A DNA stretch of 33,438 nucleotides from Vicinamibacteria bacterium (GTDB lineage Bacteria; Acidobacteriota; Vicinamibacteria; Fen-336; JAGNNV01), in contig JAIBCN010000162.1 of assembly GCA_019694155.1 (NCBI GenBank), positions 1 to 33,438 on the forward strand, in the 5' to 3' direction. Every line of letters begins with the position of its first letter. Position 1 is the first letter of the stretch. Below are positions 11,662 to 19,109 of the stretch, one piece after another. The translations under genes were made by a program, and so were the position numbers. The notes below the pieces were generated by a model. That model saw only the letters and a list, made by a program, of their open reading frames with translations, was not told the DNA's origin and ran no database searches.

Positions 11662-12495
11662 TCAACAGTCCCGTCGCAAAGTGAGGCCGCCATCGACCAC
11701 GATCACCTGGCCTGTGATGTAGCTGTCGGGATCGATGAGGAGGCGGACCACGCGCGCGACATCCTCGGGCCGACCGAAACGGGAAATCACACCGCGATCG
11801 ACCATGGCGTCGTACTTGCCGGTATCCACCGAAGCCCGCGCCATTCCCACTGTGGTGACGCCGGGCGCCACGACATTGACGTTGATGCCCCCGCGCCCGC
11901 CGAAGTCCTTGGCCAGGACTTTCGCCCCATGGATGAGGGCGGCCTTGGCCGTTCCGTAGGCGAGCGAGCCCTCGAAAGGGTAGGCGCCCTGCATGCTGGA
12001 AAGGAGCACGATGGCGCCTCGCGCGGATCGCTCCCGCATGGCGGCCGCCACGTCGCGGGCGAGGAGAAGCGGGGCCGCCGCGTTCTGGTCGAGGGCTTCC
12101 AGGAAAGCGGGTGATTCGAGGTCGGGAGTCTTCGTCCGAGCCGGATCGCCGGTGAAGACCACGAGACCATCGATACGGTCCCGCACTCGCAGAGCTTCCT
12201 CGACGAACCGCTTGCGGCCCGCGGCCTCGCGGATGTCTGCCTGAAGGAGACCCACGGGCCCCGAATAGCCGTCCTGCAGCCGCTGCTGCACCAACTCGGC
12301 CCGCCCCCGGTTGGAGTGGTAGCCGAGAATGGGGTACGCCCCTTCCGTGATCAGAAGGGCGGCGGTCGCCGCTCCGAGCCCGCCGGTGCCCCCCGCGAGG
12401 AGAATCACCCGGCCTGCGAGCGGCCGCCTGGAGTAGTCGAATCTGAGGAGGTCGTGCCGCCTGGCTTCTTCGGGGTCGAGATGGGGGCTGGACAT
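11662..12495 (-). CDS. Short-chain dehydrogenase/reductase (FabG-like SDR)
   Basis: A classical SDR of 277 residues. The cofactor loop AGGTGGLG is at residues 34-41, Asn138 lies in 'DQNAAAP', the catalytic Ser in 'LLSSMQGA' (166/167), and Y180-xxx-K184 in 'AYGTAKAA'. The C-terminal 'YITGQVIVVDGGL' is typical of FabG-like enzymes that reduce 3-oxo groups or sugar alcohols with NAD(P)H. The substrate is unknown. The ~27-residue extension before the Rossmann strand is unusual for this class. An in-frame GTG at 12522 lies upstream of a TACAAT -10 box, so the ATG at 12495, with AAGG upstream, is the better start. It forms a same-strand run with RNase D and the DUF2400 gene. Confidence 0.9.
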   Translation of the reverse strand: MSSPHLDPEEARRHDLLRFDYSRRPLAGRVILLAGGTGGLGAATAALLITEGAYPILGYHSNRGRAELVQQRLQDGYSGPVGLLQADIREAAGRKRFVEEALRVRDRIDGLVVFTGDPARTKTPDLESPAFLEALDQNAAAPLLLARDVAAAMRERSARGAIVLLSSMQGAYPFEGSLAYGTAKAALIHGAKVLAKDFGGRGGINVNVVAPGVTTVGMARASVDTGKYDAMVDRGVISRFGRPEDVARVVRLLIDPDSYITGQVIVVDGGLTLRRDC

Positions 12496-12508
12496 GGAGA
12501 AGCCTTGG

Positions 12509-12514
12509 ATTGTA
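12509..12514 (-). promoter_or_regulatory. Putative -10 box (TACAAT) for the SDR gene
   Basis: TACAAT (five of six) ends 13 bases before the ATG at 12495, giving a predicted leader of only about 7 bases. No clear -35. Confidence 0.4.
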
Positions 12515-12537
12515 GTCGGCACCTTCGGCGCGACGGG

Positions 12538-13365
12538 CTATGCCTTCCTGAGCGACAGGATGTCGGCCTCGCGCTTGAACAGCCCCATCCGGTGGAGCGC
12601 GAAGTCGTACTTGACGGGGTCCTCGGGGTCGCAGGCTCGGAGCGTCGCCGTGATGTCTTCCGCCATCTTCCAGCCGGGTGAGACCCGGCGAGTGAGACGC
12701 ACCCGTCGGCCGATGTTGATGATGTGGGCGTCGAGGGGGATGATGAGCATCGCGCGCGGCACCCGCGTCCAGCCCCCCGGATCGACGCTGTCCGCTCGCG
12801 CCATCCAGCGCAGGAACAGGCAAAGGCGCTTGCAGGCGCTGCCGTCTTCGGGCGACGGGAAGAAGAAGCGGACGCCGGCGTTTGCGGGCAGAGGGCCCCC
12901 GCCGTAGAGCCCGCCGCGATCGAGAGCCAGGGTGCGCCGCACGAAGTCCGCGAGCACCGGCCGGAGCCCGCCTTCGACGCCGTCGGGAGCGAAGAAACGC
13001 TCGATCGACCCCGTGGTCCGCCGCATTTCGCGAATGAAAGCGAGCAGGCAGGCCGCGTCCTCCGCGTTGTTGAACCGGTGCTTGAAGGCGCGCAGGGCCT
13101 CGAGCGCCGCGCCGGGATCGAGGCGATCGATGGCCCGGGCGGGCTGTCTCCCGAGCACGCCGAGAACACGCTCCACGCTCTTCTTGATCTGCTTCACGTT
13201 TCCGTAGGCGAGGGCGGACGCAATCAATCCCGCGACCTCGCGGTCATCGGGCCGCTCATAGCGCCACACGAACTGGACGGGGTCGGGCTCGATCCAGCGT
13301 GCGTCGTACTCGGCATAGGCCCGATTGAGGAGCGCCTTGAGGGCGGCGAGCCGCCGAGGGGTCAC
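12538..13365 (-). CDS. TIGR02757/DUF2400 family protein (HhH-GPD-like)
   Basis: A 275-residue member of the conserved bacterial family TIGR02757 (DUF2400), which has no assigned function as far as I know. The central and C-terminal parts resemble helix-hairpin-helix-GPD DNA glycosylases: 'PLDAHIINIGRRVRL' (from residue 210, with Asp212 and His214) mirrors the 'VDTHVxRVxxRLGL' segment carrying the catalytic Asp in those enzymes. This resemblance is my reading and is weak on its own. The protein is probably cytoplasmic; no signal peptide is seen. The GTG start overlaps the RNase D stop (GTGA), so the pair is translationally coupled, which fits a nucleic-acid role. The frame extends further upstream, but only as overlap with RNase D coding sequence. 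Confidence 0.85.
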   Translation of the reverse strand: MTPRRLAALKALLNRAYAEYDARWIEPDPVQFVWRYERPDDREVAGLIASALAYGNVKQIKKSVERVLGVLGRQPARAIDRLDPGAALEALRAFKHRFNNAEDAACLLAFIREMRRTTGSIERFFAPDGVEGGLRPVLADFVRRTLALDRGGLYGGGPLPANAGVRFFFPSPEDGSACKRLCLFLRWMARADSVDPGGWTRVPRAMLIIPLDAHIINIGRRVRLTRRVSPGWKMAEDITATLRACDPEDPVKYDFALHRMGLFKREADILSLRKA

Positions 13366-14489
13366 GGGCGGGAGATGACCTGCAGGATCTCCTCGCCGAA
13401 CGCCTCGACTCTCCAGCGCCGCAGGCCGTCGTTGTTCCCGAGGGCATCCAGGCTGGCCGGGTTCGCCTCCGCGATCCTGTCGATCAGCCGTTGAGGAATG
13501 ACGAGCGAGATCTCCAGGGCGACCCGGGTGGCGGCCCCCTTCCGCCATTCCTTCAGAGCCGCGACCCGCCGCTGCTGGGCGAGGGGCAGCTCGATGCGCC
13601 GTCCGCGCTCGAGCTTCGGGATATCGGCCTCCCTGACCTCGAGGCCCCGCAGGAGGGCTTCGTGAAAACGGTCCGCGTACTCGCGCCTTCGGAGGTTACA
13701 GGCCACGGCCTCCCGGCCGCCGTCCTTTTCCGTGTGGGCAAGCGAGAGCAGCGCCTCGTTCACCGCCACCCGGAAGGGCGGCAGGTCGAGCTCATCCGCG
13801 ATGTGCTCGCGGCAGGCGATGAGCTCGCGGAAGATGGCGAGGCCCCGGGGGGGGAGCGCCGCAACGCCCTTCACGTCGCGGAACACCTCGCGGGGGTCGG
13901 CCTTGGCGGGCAGGCCGCTCAGCGCCTCGAGGGCCGCGCATTCTTCCTGAACCCAGTGCAGCCGGCCCTTCTCCTCGAGGGCCGAGCGCTGCTTCGCGAC
14001 CACGTCGAGCAGGTGATTGACGTCGGTGAGCGCGTACTGCATCTGCTCCTCGGACAGGGGTCTCGCCGACCAGTCGTCCTTCTGGTTGCCCTTCGAAATG
14101 GTGAGCCCGAGTTCGTCGCGGAGGGTCGCCTGCAGCCCCACTTCGGTGCGCCCCAGGAACTTCGCGGCGATCATGGTGTCGTAGACGTTGCGGATGGCGA
14201 TTCCGGCCTTCGCCTTGAGAAGAGCGATGTCGTAGTCGGCCCCGTGAAACACCTTGGTCAGGTCCGGATTCTCGAAGAGCACGCGCAGCGCCTCGACCGG
14301 AAAGCCCTCGAGCGGGTCGAGCAGGTACGAAGACCCGGCCTCGGTCGCCACCTGGATGAGACAGATCTTCTGGTGATAGTGGTAGAGGCTGTCCGACTCG
14401 GTGTCGATGACGATCGCCCGGGCGCCCCCCGCCTCGCCGATGAGTCGTCGGAACGCAGCGTCGTCGGTCGAGCGGATGATGGGGGGCAA
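13362..14489 (-). CDS. rnd: Ribonuclease D (DEDDy 3'-5' exonuclease with HRDC)
   Basis: A 375-residue exoribonuclease that trims the 3' ends of tRNAs and other stable RNAs. The DEDDy active site is complete: D29 and E31 ('VIDTESDS'), D87 ('FHGADYDIALL'), then Y152 and D156 ('YALTDVNHLL'), at positions close to those of E. coli RNase D. The C-terminal half carries HRDC-like helical domains ('PPRGLAIFRELIACREHIADEL'), and the length equals that of E. coli RNase D (375). The start is a TTG, the only candidate upstream of the conserved N-terminus; a TATACT box 31 bases upstream supports it. The stop overlaps the start of the DUF2400 gene. Confidence 0.95.
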   Translation of the reverse strand: MPPIIRSTDDAAFRRLIGEAGGARAIVIDTESDSLYHYHQKICLIQVATEAGSSYLLDPLEGFPVEALRVLFENPDLTKVFHGADYDIALLKAKAGIAIRNVYDTMIAAKFLGRTEVGLQATLRDELGLTISKGNQKDDWSARPLSEEQMQYALTDVNHLLDVVAKQRSALEEKGRLHWVQEECAALEALSGLPAKADPREVFRDVKGVAALPPRGLAIFRELIACREHIADELDLPPFRVAVNEALLSLAHTEKDGGREAVACNLRRREYADRFHEALLRGLEVREADIPKLERGRRIELPLAQQRRVAALKEWRKGAATRVALEISLVIPQRLIDRIAEANPASLDALGNNDGLRRWRVEAFGEEILQVISRP

Positions 14490-14520
14490 GGGGGGTGGGT
14501 CCTGGGCCGAAGCGGCGTCC

Positions 14521-14526
14521 AGTATA
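14521..14526 (-). promoter_or_regulatory. Putative -10 box (TATACT) for rnd and the DUF2400 gene
   Basis: TATACT (five of six) sits in the 45-base gap between the deacetylase stop and rnd. It predicts a start near 14514 and a leader of about 25 bases. No recognisable -35. Confidence 0.45.
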
Positions 14527-14534
14527 GAGACGGA

Positions 14535-15512
14535 TCAGTGCTTGCGGATCTCTTCGAGCCTCACGCTGTCCCTCAGGTCGAAGAGCAGCCAGTCGCGCGA
14601 GCGGATGGCCCGGCCTTCCTCGCGAAGGAGCGCAAGAAAACGGTTGACGCCCACCGGCTCGTTGCCATTTCCGTGAACCAGCACGATCGAGCCGGGCGAC
14701 GGCTGGCGGTCCTTCGCGGTCTTGGCGAGCCACGCGTCGGAACCGATGGGAGCAAGCCCGAACGACACCACCCGTTTGACGAGGTCGAGATCGGAGATGA
14801 GGCCGGGGAAGCGGAAGAAGATGGAGGGGGTCAGGCCGTTTTCGAGCATGAGGGCCTCGGTCGAGAGAATCTCCTTCCGGATATCCGTTCCCGGCTCGAG
14901 CAGGAAATTCCGCGACACGGGAAGATCCTTCCCGTACCGGTGGTTGTAGGAGTGGTTGATCCAGGTGACCGCCATCTCCCCGCTCGCCTGCAGCCCGCGG
15001 AGCCAGGCGAGGTCGTCGCGGTGTTTCTCCATCCACCTTCCCGTGACCGCGATGCCGAGTGGGACGGGCCGCTCCTCGGGCAGGAACGTCGCGATCACCG
15101 CCTCGAACAGCCGGCGGTCGAGGGGCCGGGCCGACGGGCACAGGTCGACGGTGAGGACCACACCGTTGCCCGCGGGGAGAGCGTGCACGATCCCCGCATC
15201 CTGATGCGAGGCGCCGTTCGTCTCGCTGTCGAGAAGCACGCGACCGTAGGGCTCGTCCGCCGTCGAGGCGCGCACCGCCTCGACGGGAAGGCGCCGGAGG
15301 TGAAGTCCCTTCATGGGCCGGGCTTCTGTTTCGAGGGTCCTCGGGTCCACCGTGAGGATTCGCCTTTCCCCAGCCTGTCGGAACGAGCGGAGCACGATCA
15401 GCCGCCTTCCGCACTCTTCGGCCCGGCACTCGGCGAAGAGCGGCGCGTAGTCCTTCACCGGCCCCGCCTTTAGGGTGGCGAGGAGCGCCAGGGAGAGGGC
15501 GGCCGTCAGCAC
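14535..15512 (-). CDS. Secreted polysaccharide deacetylase-like protein (NodB fold) with an altered Asp motif
   Basis: A 325-residue protein with a signal peptide (residues ~1-16). From about residue 115 it follows the NodB deacetylase order: motif 1 'VVLTVDLCPS' (Asp123), motif 2 'INHSYNH' (His187 and His191, the metal pair), motif 3 'FFRFPG', and motif 5 'IVLVHGNG'. Family members hydrolyse N- or O-acetyl groups on peptidoglycan, chitin or other polysaccharides. Motif 1 is normally TFDDGP; here the second Asp, a metal ligand, is Leu, so activity or metal binding may be changed. The ~110-residue N-terminal part is not recognised. The start is a GTG with AGG about 7 bases upstream. It begins 19 bases after the mazG stop, suggesting one transcript. 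Confidence 0.8.
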   Translation of the reverse strand: MLTAALSLALLATLKAGPVKDYAPLFAECRAEECGRRLIVLRSFRQAGERRILTVDPRTLETEARPMKGLHLRRLPVEAVRASTADEPYGRVLLDSETNGASHQDAGIVHALPAGNGVVLTVDLCPSARPLDRRLFEAVIATFLPEERPVPLGIAVTGRWMEKHRDDLAWLRGLQASGEMAVTWINHSYNHRYGKDLPVSRNFLLEPGTDIRKEILSTEALMLENGLTPSIFFRFPGLISDLDLVKRVVSFGLAPIGSDAWLAKTAKDRQPSPGSIVLVHGNGNEPVGVNRFLALLREEGRAIRSRDWLLFDLRDSVRLEEIRKH

Positions 15513-15531
15513 GGGAGCACCTCGAACAGAC

Positions 15532-16338
15532 CTACCTGAGTTTCGCGGATTGCCAGAGGGCCTCCATCTCGTCGAGCGTCGCCTGCTTCGGCGTCTTGCC
15601 GTCCTTCAGGAGTTCCCGCTCGACATGGGCGAACCTGGATCGGAACTTCCGGTTCGTGCCTCGCAGCGCCGTTTCCGCGTCGACCCCGAGCTTCCGTCCC
15701 AGGTTGATCACGGCGAAGAGCAGGTCGCCGATCTCGTCCTCGAGCCGTTCCTGCCGGCCTTCTTCGGGCTCGAGCATGGCAGCCGAGATCTCGTTCAGCT
15801 CCTCCTCGATCTTGCCGCGCACGTCCTCGGGCTTCGCCCAGTCGAAGCCGACCTTCGCCGCCTTCTCGGAAATCGCCTGGGCTTCCATGACCGCGGGGAC
15901 GTGCATGTGGACGGCGTCGAGGAGGGACGCATGCTCCTCCGCCCCCTTGGCGGCGCGCTCCTGGCGCTTCAATTCCTCCCAGTTTCTCAAGACGGCCTCC
16001 GCGGTTTCCGCCTCGACCGTCCCGAAGACATGGGGATGTCTTCGGACCATCTTCTCCGCCACGGAGGCGATGACGTCGTCCACCGTGAACTCGCCCGCCC
16101 GCTTCGCGATGTCCGAATGGAAGACCACGTGCAGCAGGATGTCGCCCAACTCCTCCTTGAGGTTCGCCCCGTCGCCCGTCTCGATGGCGTGGACCACCTC
16201 GTACGCCTCCTCCAGGGTGGCCTGGCGGAGGCTCATGTGGGTCTGCTCCCGATCCCAGGGGCATCCGCCATCGGACCTCAATCGGTCGATGATGCTGACA
16301 AAATGCTCGAACGATGTCTGCTTCGCTGTTTCTTCCAT
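15532..16338 (-). CDS. mazG: Nucleoside triphosphate pyrophosphohydrolase MazG
   Basis: MazG hydrolyses NTPs and dNTPs to monophosphates and pyrophosphate, cleaning the nucleotide pool; in E. coli it also lowers ppGpp. The 268-residue protein has two tandem MazG domains. The first starts 'FVSIIDRLRSDGGCPWDREQT' and carries 'LEEAYEVVHAI' (Glu43, Glu44, Glu47) with 'KEELGDILLHVVFH'. The second has 'KIEEELNEI' and 'EDEIGDLLFAVINLGRKL'. Both EExxE...ExxD metal-binding sets are intact and the length is normal (E. coli 263). The ATG at 16338 is preceded by GAGG at a good distance; longer forms would run into the divergent recQ gene. It heads the minus-strand run and diverges from recQ across 49 bases. 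Confidence 0.97.
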   Translation of the reverse strand: MEETAKQTSFEHFVSIIDRLRSDGGCPWDREQTHMSLRQATLEEAYEVVHAIETGDGANLKEELGDILLHVVFHSDIAKRAGEFTVDDVIASVAEKMVRRHPHVFGTVEAETAEAVLRNWEELKRQERAAKGAEEHASLLDAVHMHVPAVMEAQAISEKAAKVGFDWAKPEDVRGKIEEELNEISAAMLEPEEGRQERLEDEIGDLLFAVINLGRKLGVDAETALRGTNRKFRSRFAHVERELLKDGKTPKQATLDEMEALWQSAKLR

Positions 16339-16366
16339 GGCCGCCTCATATTCGCACGACCGCTCC

Positions 16367-16381
16367 AGCCGGAGTCCGGCT
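16367..16381. repeat. Perfect short palindrome in the mazG-recQ divergent gap
   Basis: AGCCGGA-G-TCCGGCT is a perfect 7-bp inverted repeat with a one-base centre, located 6 bases before the recQ ATG and covering its only GGAG. It could be an operator or a small hairpin masking the ribosome-binding site, but an inverted repeat this short can arise by chance in GC-rich DNA. Confidence 0.3.
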
Positions 16382-16387
16382 CCCGCA

Positions 16388-18241
16388 ATGAAGACGCTCC
16401 AGGCCCTCAAGGACTCGTTCGGCTACTCGAGTTTCCGGCCGTACCAGGAAGAGATCGTGTCCGCGGCCCTCGCCGGCCGCGACGTGCTGGCGCTTCTGCC
16501 AACCGGGGGCGGGAAGTCCCTGTGCTTCCAGCTCCCCGCCGTCCTCGGCCAGGGGCTCACCCTCGTCGTCTCGCCCCTCATCGCCCTCATGAAGGACCAG
16601 GTCGACGCCCTCCAGGCCAACGGCGTCGAGGCCACGTTCCTGAATTCCTCCCTCGACTCCGACGACGCGAAAGAGCGATTCCGCGGCCTCTGGCGAAACC
16701 AGTATCGTCTTCTCTACGTCGCCCCCGAGCGCCTTTTCCAGCCGAGCTTCATGAAGTCGCTGGCCGAGTGGCCGGTGGAACGCGTGGCCATCGACGAAGC
16801 CCACTGCATCAGCGAGTGGGGGCATGACTTCCGGCCCGAGTACCGCCGCCTCATCGAACTGCGCGAGCGCTTTCCCGCCATCCCCTTCATGGCGCTCACC
16901 GCCACCGCGACCGAGCGGGTGCGCAAGGACATCATCACCCAGCTGCGGCTCAAAGACCCGTTCGTCTGCATCGGCAGCTTCAACCGGCCGAATCTCGCGT
17001 ATCGCGTCATCCCCAAGTCGAAGCCGGCCGATCAGGTGCGGCGTCTCATCGCCGCCCACAAGGGCGGGGCGGGCATCGTCTACTGCGCCAGCCGGCGGGC
17101 CGCCGAGTCGGTGGCCGAGAGCCTCCGCGACGCGGGCATCCCCGCGAGGCCCTACCACGCGGGGCTTTCCGATTCCGATCGATCTAAGAACCAGGAGGCC
17201 TTCGTGCGCGACCGGGTTCAGGTCATCTGCGCCACCGTGGCCTTCGGCATGGGCATCGACAAGCCGAACGTCCGCTTCGTGATCCACCACGACCTGCCCA
17301 AGAACGTCGAGGGGTATTACCAGGAGACCGGCCGCGCGGGGCGTGACGGCCTCGCTTCGGAATGCGTCCTTCTCTTCTCCGCCTCCGATGTCGCGAAGCA
17401 GCTCGGCTTCATCGAGGAGATCACGGACGAGGTCGAGAAGCGGGTGGCGAAGGCCCAGCTTCGCCGGATGATCGACTACGGCGAGACCACGGGCTGCCGA
17501 AGGGCCAACCTCCTGGAGTACTTCGCGGAGAAGTTCACCGAGCCCAATTGCGGCGGCTGCGACAACTGCCTGACCCCGCGCGAGCTGTTCGACGCGAGCA
17601 TCCCCATGCAGAAGCTCCTCTCCACCGTCTACCGGGTGCGTTCGGCGGGGTCCGCCTCGGGCCGGTCCGCCACTTTCGGTCTCATGCACCATGCGAACGT
17701 GCTCACCGGCCGCACCACCGAGCAGATCACCCGCTGGGGACACGAGACGCTCTCCACTTACGGCATCGGCAAGGAGTTCTCGCCCGAGGAATGGCAGCAG
17801 ATCGGACGCGAGGCCATCCGCCGCGGCCTTCTGAATCAGATGACCGGGGACTATCCCACCGTCGACCTCGCCGCTCCCGGCGCCGAGTTCCTGAAGACGC
17901 GCGGGCCTTTCGAAATGCCCCGGCCCGTGGCGCCCCGAAAGGCGGTGGCGGCGGCCGGGGAGAAGCGCGGGCGCGGCTCGAAGGGCAACGCGGACGAGGC
18001 TCCCTACGATGAGTTCCTCTACGAAAAGCTGAAGGCGCTGCGGCGCGCCTTCGCCGACGAACGCAATGTCCCGGCCTTCGTGGTCTTCGGCGATGCGACA
18101 CTGCGCGCCATGGCGAGGGAGAAGCCCACCACACCCGAGGCCTTCCTGGCGGTGAGCGGCGTCGGCCCCGCCAAGCTCGCTCAGTTCGGCGAGAAGTTCC
18201 TCGGCCTGATCCGCGGATCGAGCACGGCCCCGCCGGACTGA
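16388..18241 (+). CDS. recQ: ATP-dependent DNA helicase RecQ
   Basis: A 3'-5' helicase acting in recombination and at stalled forks. The 617-residue protein has the complete bacterial layout: 'GYSSFRPYQEEIV' (motif 0), Walker A PTGGGKS (38-44), the DEAH box (136-139) followed by 'CISEWGHDFRPEYR' (aromatic-rich loop), helicase motifs IV-VI ending 'YYQETGRAGRDG', the RecQ zinc site (C370, C388, C391, C394), a winged-helix RQC region, and a C-terminal HRDC domain (~539-612, with 'FLAVSGVGPAKLAQFGEKFL'). Length and motifs are normal (E. coli 609). The ATG was chosen because it directly precedes the conserved N-terminus; the frame stays open upstream only as antisense to mazG. Confidence 0.97.
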   Translation: MKTLQALKDSFGYSSFRPYQEEIVSAALAGRDVLALLPTGGGKSLCFQLPAVLGQGLTLVVSPLIALMKDQVDALQANGVEATFLNSSLDSDDAKERFRGLWRNQYRLLYVAPERLFQPSFMKSLAEWPVERVAIDEAHCISEWGHDFRPEYRRLIELRERFPAIPFMALTATATERVRKDIITQLRLKDPFVCIGSFNRPNLAYRVIPKSKPADQVRRLIAAHKGGAGIVYCASRRAAESVAESLRDAGIPARPYHAGLSDSDRSKNQEAFVRDRVQVICATVAFGMGIDKPNVRFVIHHDLPKNVEGYYQETGRAGRDGLASECVLLFSASDVAKQLGFIEEITDEVEKRVAKAQLRRMIDYGETTGCRRANLLEYFAEKFTEPNCGGCDNCLTPRELFDASIPMQKLLSTVYRVRSAGSASGRSATFGLMHHANVLTGRTTEQITRWGHETLSTYGIGKEFSPEEWQQIGREAIRRGLLNQMTGDYPTVDLAAPGAEFLKTRGPFEMPRPVAPRKAVAAAGEKRGRGSKGNADEAPYDEFLYEKLKALRRAFADERNVPAFVVFGDATLRAMAREKPTTPEAFLAVSGVGPAKLAQFGEKFLGLIRGSSTAPPD

Positions 18242-18285
18242 CGGCCTGCCTCCCGCCGATGATGCGGGCGACGCCTCACAACGCG

Positions 18286-18291
18286 TAATCT
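18286..18291 (+). promoter_or_regulatory. Putative -10 box (TAATCT) for the phzF-like gene
   Basis: TAATCT ends 9 bases before the ATG at 18301. It would start transcription within about 3 bases of the start codon. No Shine-Dalgarno or clear -35 is seen. Confidence 0.3.
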
Positions 18292-18300
18292 TCGGCCGCC

Positions 18301-19083
18301 ATGAAACTTCCGATCTACCAGGTGGATGCTTTCGCGAGCGAGGTGTTCCGGGGCAACCCTGCCGCCGTCGTTCCCTACGTCGAGCCTCTCAGCACCGAGC
18401 TGATGCAGTCCATCGCCATGGAGAACAACCTCTCTGAAACCGCGTTCATCCAGTCCTCCGGTCCCGGCCACTACCGTATCCGCTGGTTCACCCCCACCGT
18501 CGAGGTCGACCTGTGCGGCCACGCCACCCTGGCCGCGGCGTGGGTGGTCATCAACGAACTGGAACCCGGCCTGACCCGCGTGCTCTTCGATTCCGGCGTG
18601 GGGAGGCTGGAGGTCGACGCGAGAGAAGGACGGCTGATCCTCGACTTCCCCTCGAGGCCGCCCCGTCCCATCGAGATCGACCCCGCCCTCGTCACGGCCA
18701 TGGGCAAGACCCCGCTCGAGGTGCTCAAGGCCCGCGACCTCGTCCTCGTCTACCGGAGCGAGGCGGAGGTCCTCGGGCTGCGGCCGGATTTCGTGAAGCT
18801 CGCCGCCGCCTCCACCTTCGGTGTTCTCGCCACCGCGAAAGGCAACACCGTCGACTTCGTCTCTCGCTGCTTCTTCCCCGCGGTGGGGATCGACGAAGAC
18901 CCGGTGACGGGCTCCGCCCACTGTTCGCTCATCCCTTTCTGGGCCGAGCGCCTGGGACGGACGGCTCTCGCGGCGCTCCAGCGTTCGGCGAGGGGCGGCG
19001 AACTCTTCTGCGAACTCCATGGCGACCGCGTGCACATCGGCGGCCGCGTCGTGCCCTATCTCAAGGGCGAAATCTCGGTTTAG
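18301..19083 (+). CDS. PhzF-family isomerase/epimerase
   Basis: A 260-residue member of the PhzF superfamily, a two-lobed diaminopimelate-epimerase-like fold. Family signatures are 'QVDAFASEVFRGNPAAVV' at the start, 'NNLSETAFI' with the catalytic Glu46, 'DLCGHATLAAA' (C72-G73-H74) and 'GIDEDPVTGSAHC' (196-208). PhzF itself isomerises an intermediate of phenazine synthesis. No other phenazine genes are here, so this is one of the many widespread homologues of unknown substrate and should not be read as evidence for phenazines. The M20 peptidase gene follows after 26 bases, so the two may form an operon. Confidence 0.9.
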   Translation: MKLPIYQVDAFASEVFRGNPAAVVPYVEPLSTELMQSIAMENNLSETAFIQSSGPGHYRIRWFTPTVEVDLCGHATLAAAWVVINELEPGLTRVLFDSGVGRLEVDAREGRLILDFPSRPPRPIEIDPALVTAMGKTPLEVLKARDLVLVYRSEAEVLGLRPDFVKLAAASTFGVLATAKGNTVDFVSRCFFPAVGIDEDPVTGSAHCSLIPFWAERLGRTALAALQRSARGGELFCELHGDRVHIGGRVVPYLKGEISV

Positions 19084-19109
19084 CGAACAATCAAGGACCC
19101 TCTCCCTCT

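Noticed and set aside
8654..11722. A very long open frame on the plus strand opposite speA and the DsbA-like gene
   Set aside because: It is a by-product of high third-position GC on the minus strand. The implied protein is Val/Leu/Asp/Glu/His-rich with no recognisable domain, while speA on the other strand matches its family throughout.
18252..18268. Hairpin after recQ (CCCGC, 7-base loop, GCGGG)
   Set aside because: Only 5 bp with no T-run; too weak to call a terminator.
18301..19083. Phenazine biosynthesis
   Set aside because: Only a PhzF-family protein is present. The superfamily is widespread and mostly unrelated to phenazines, and no other phz genes are nearby.
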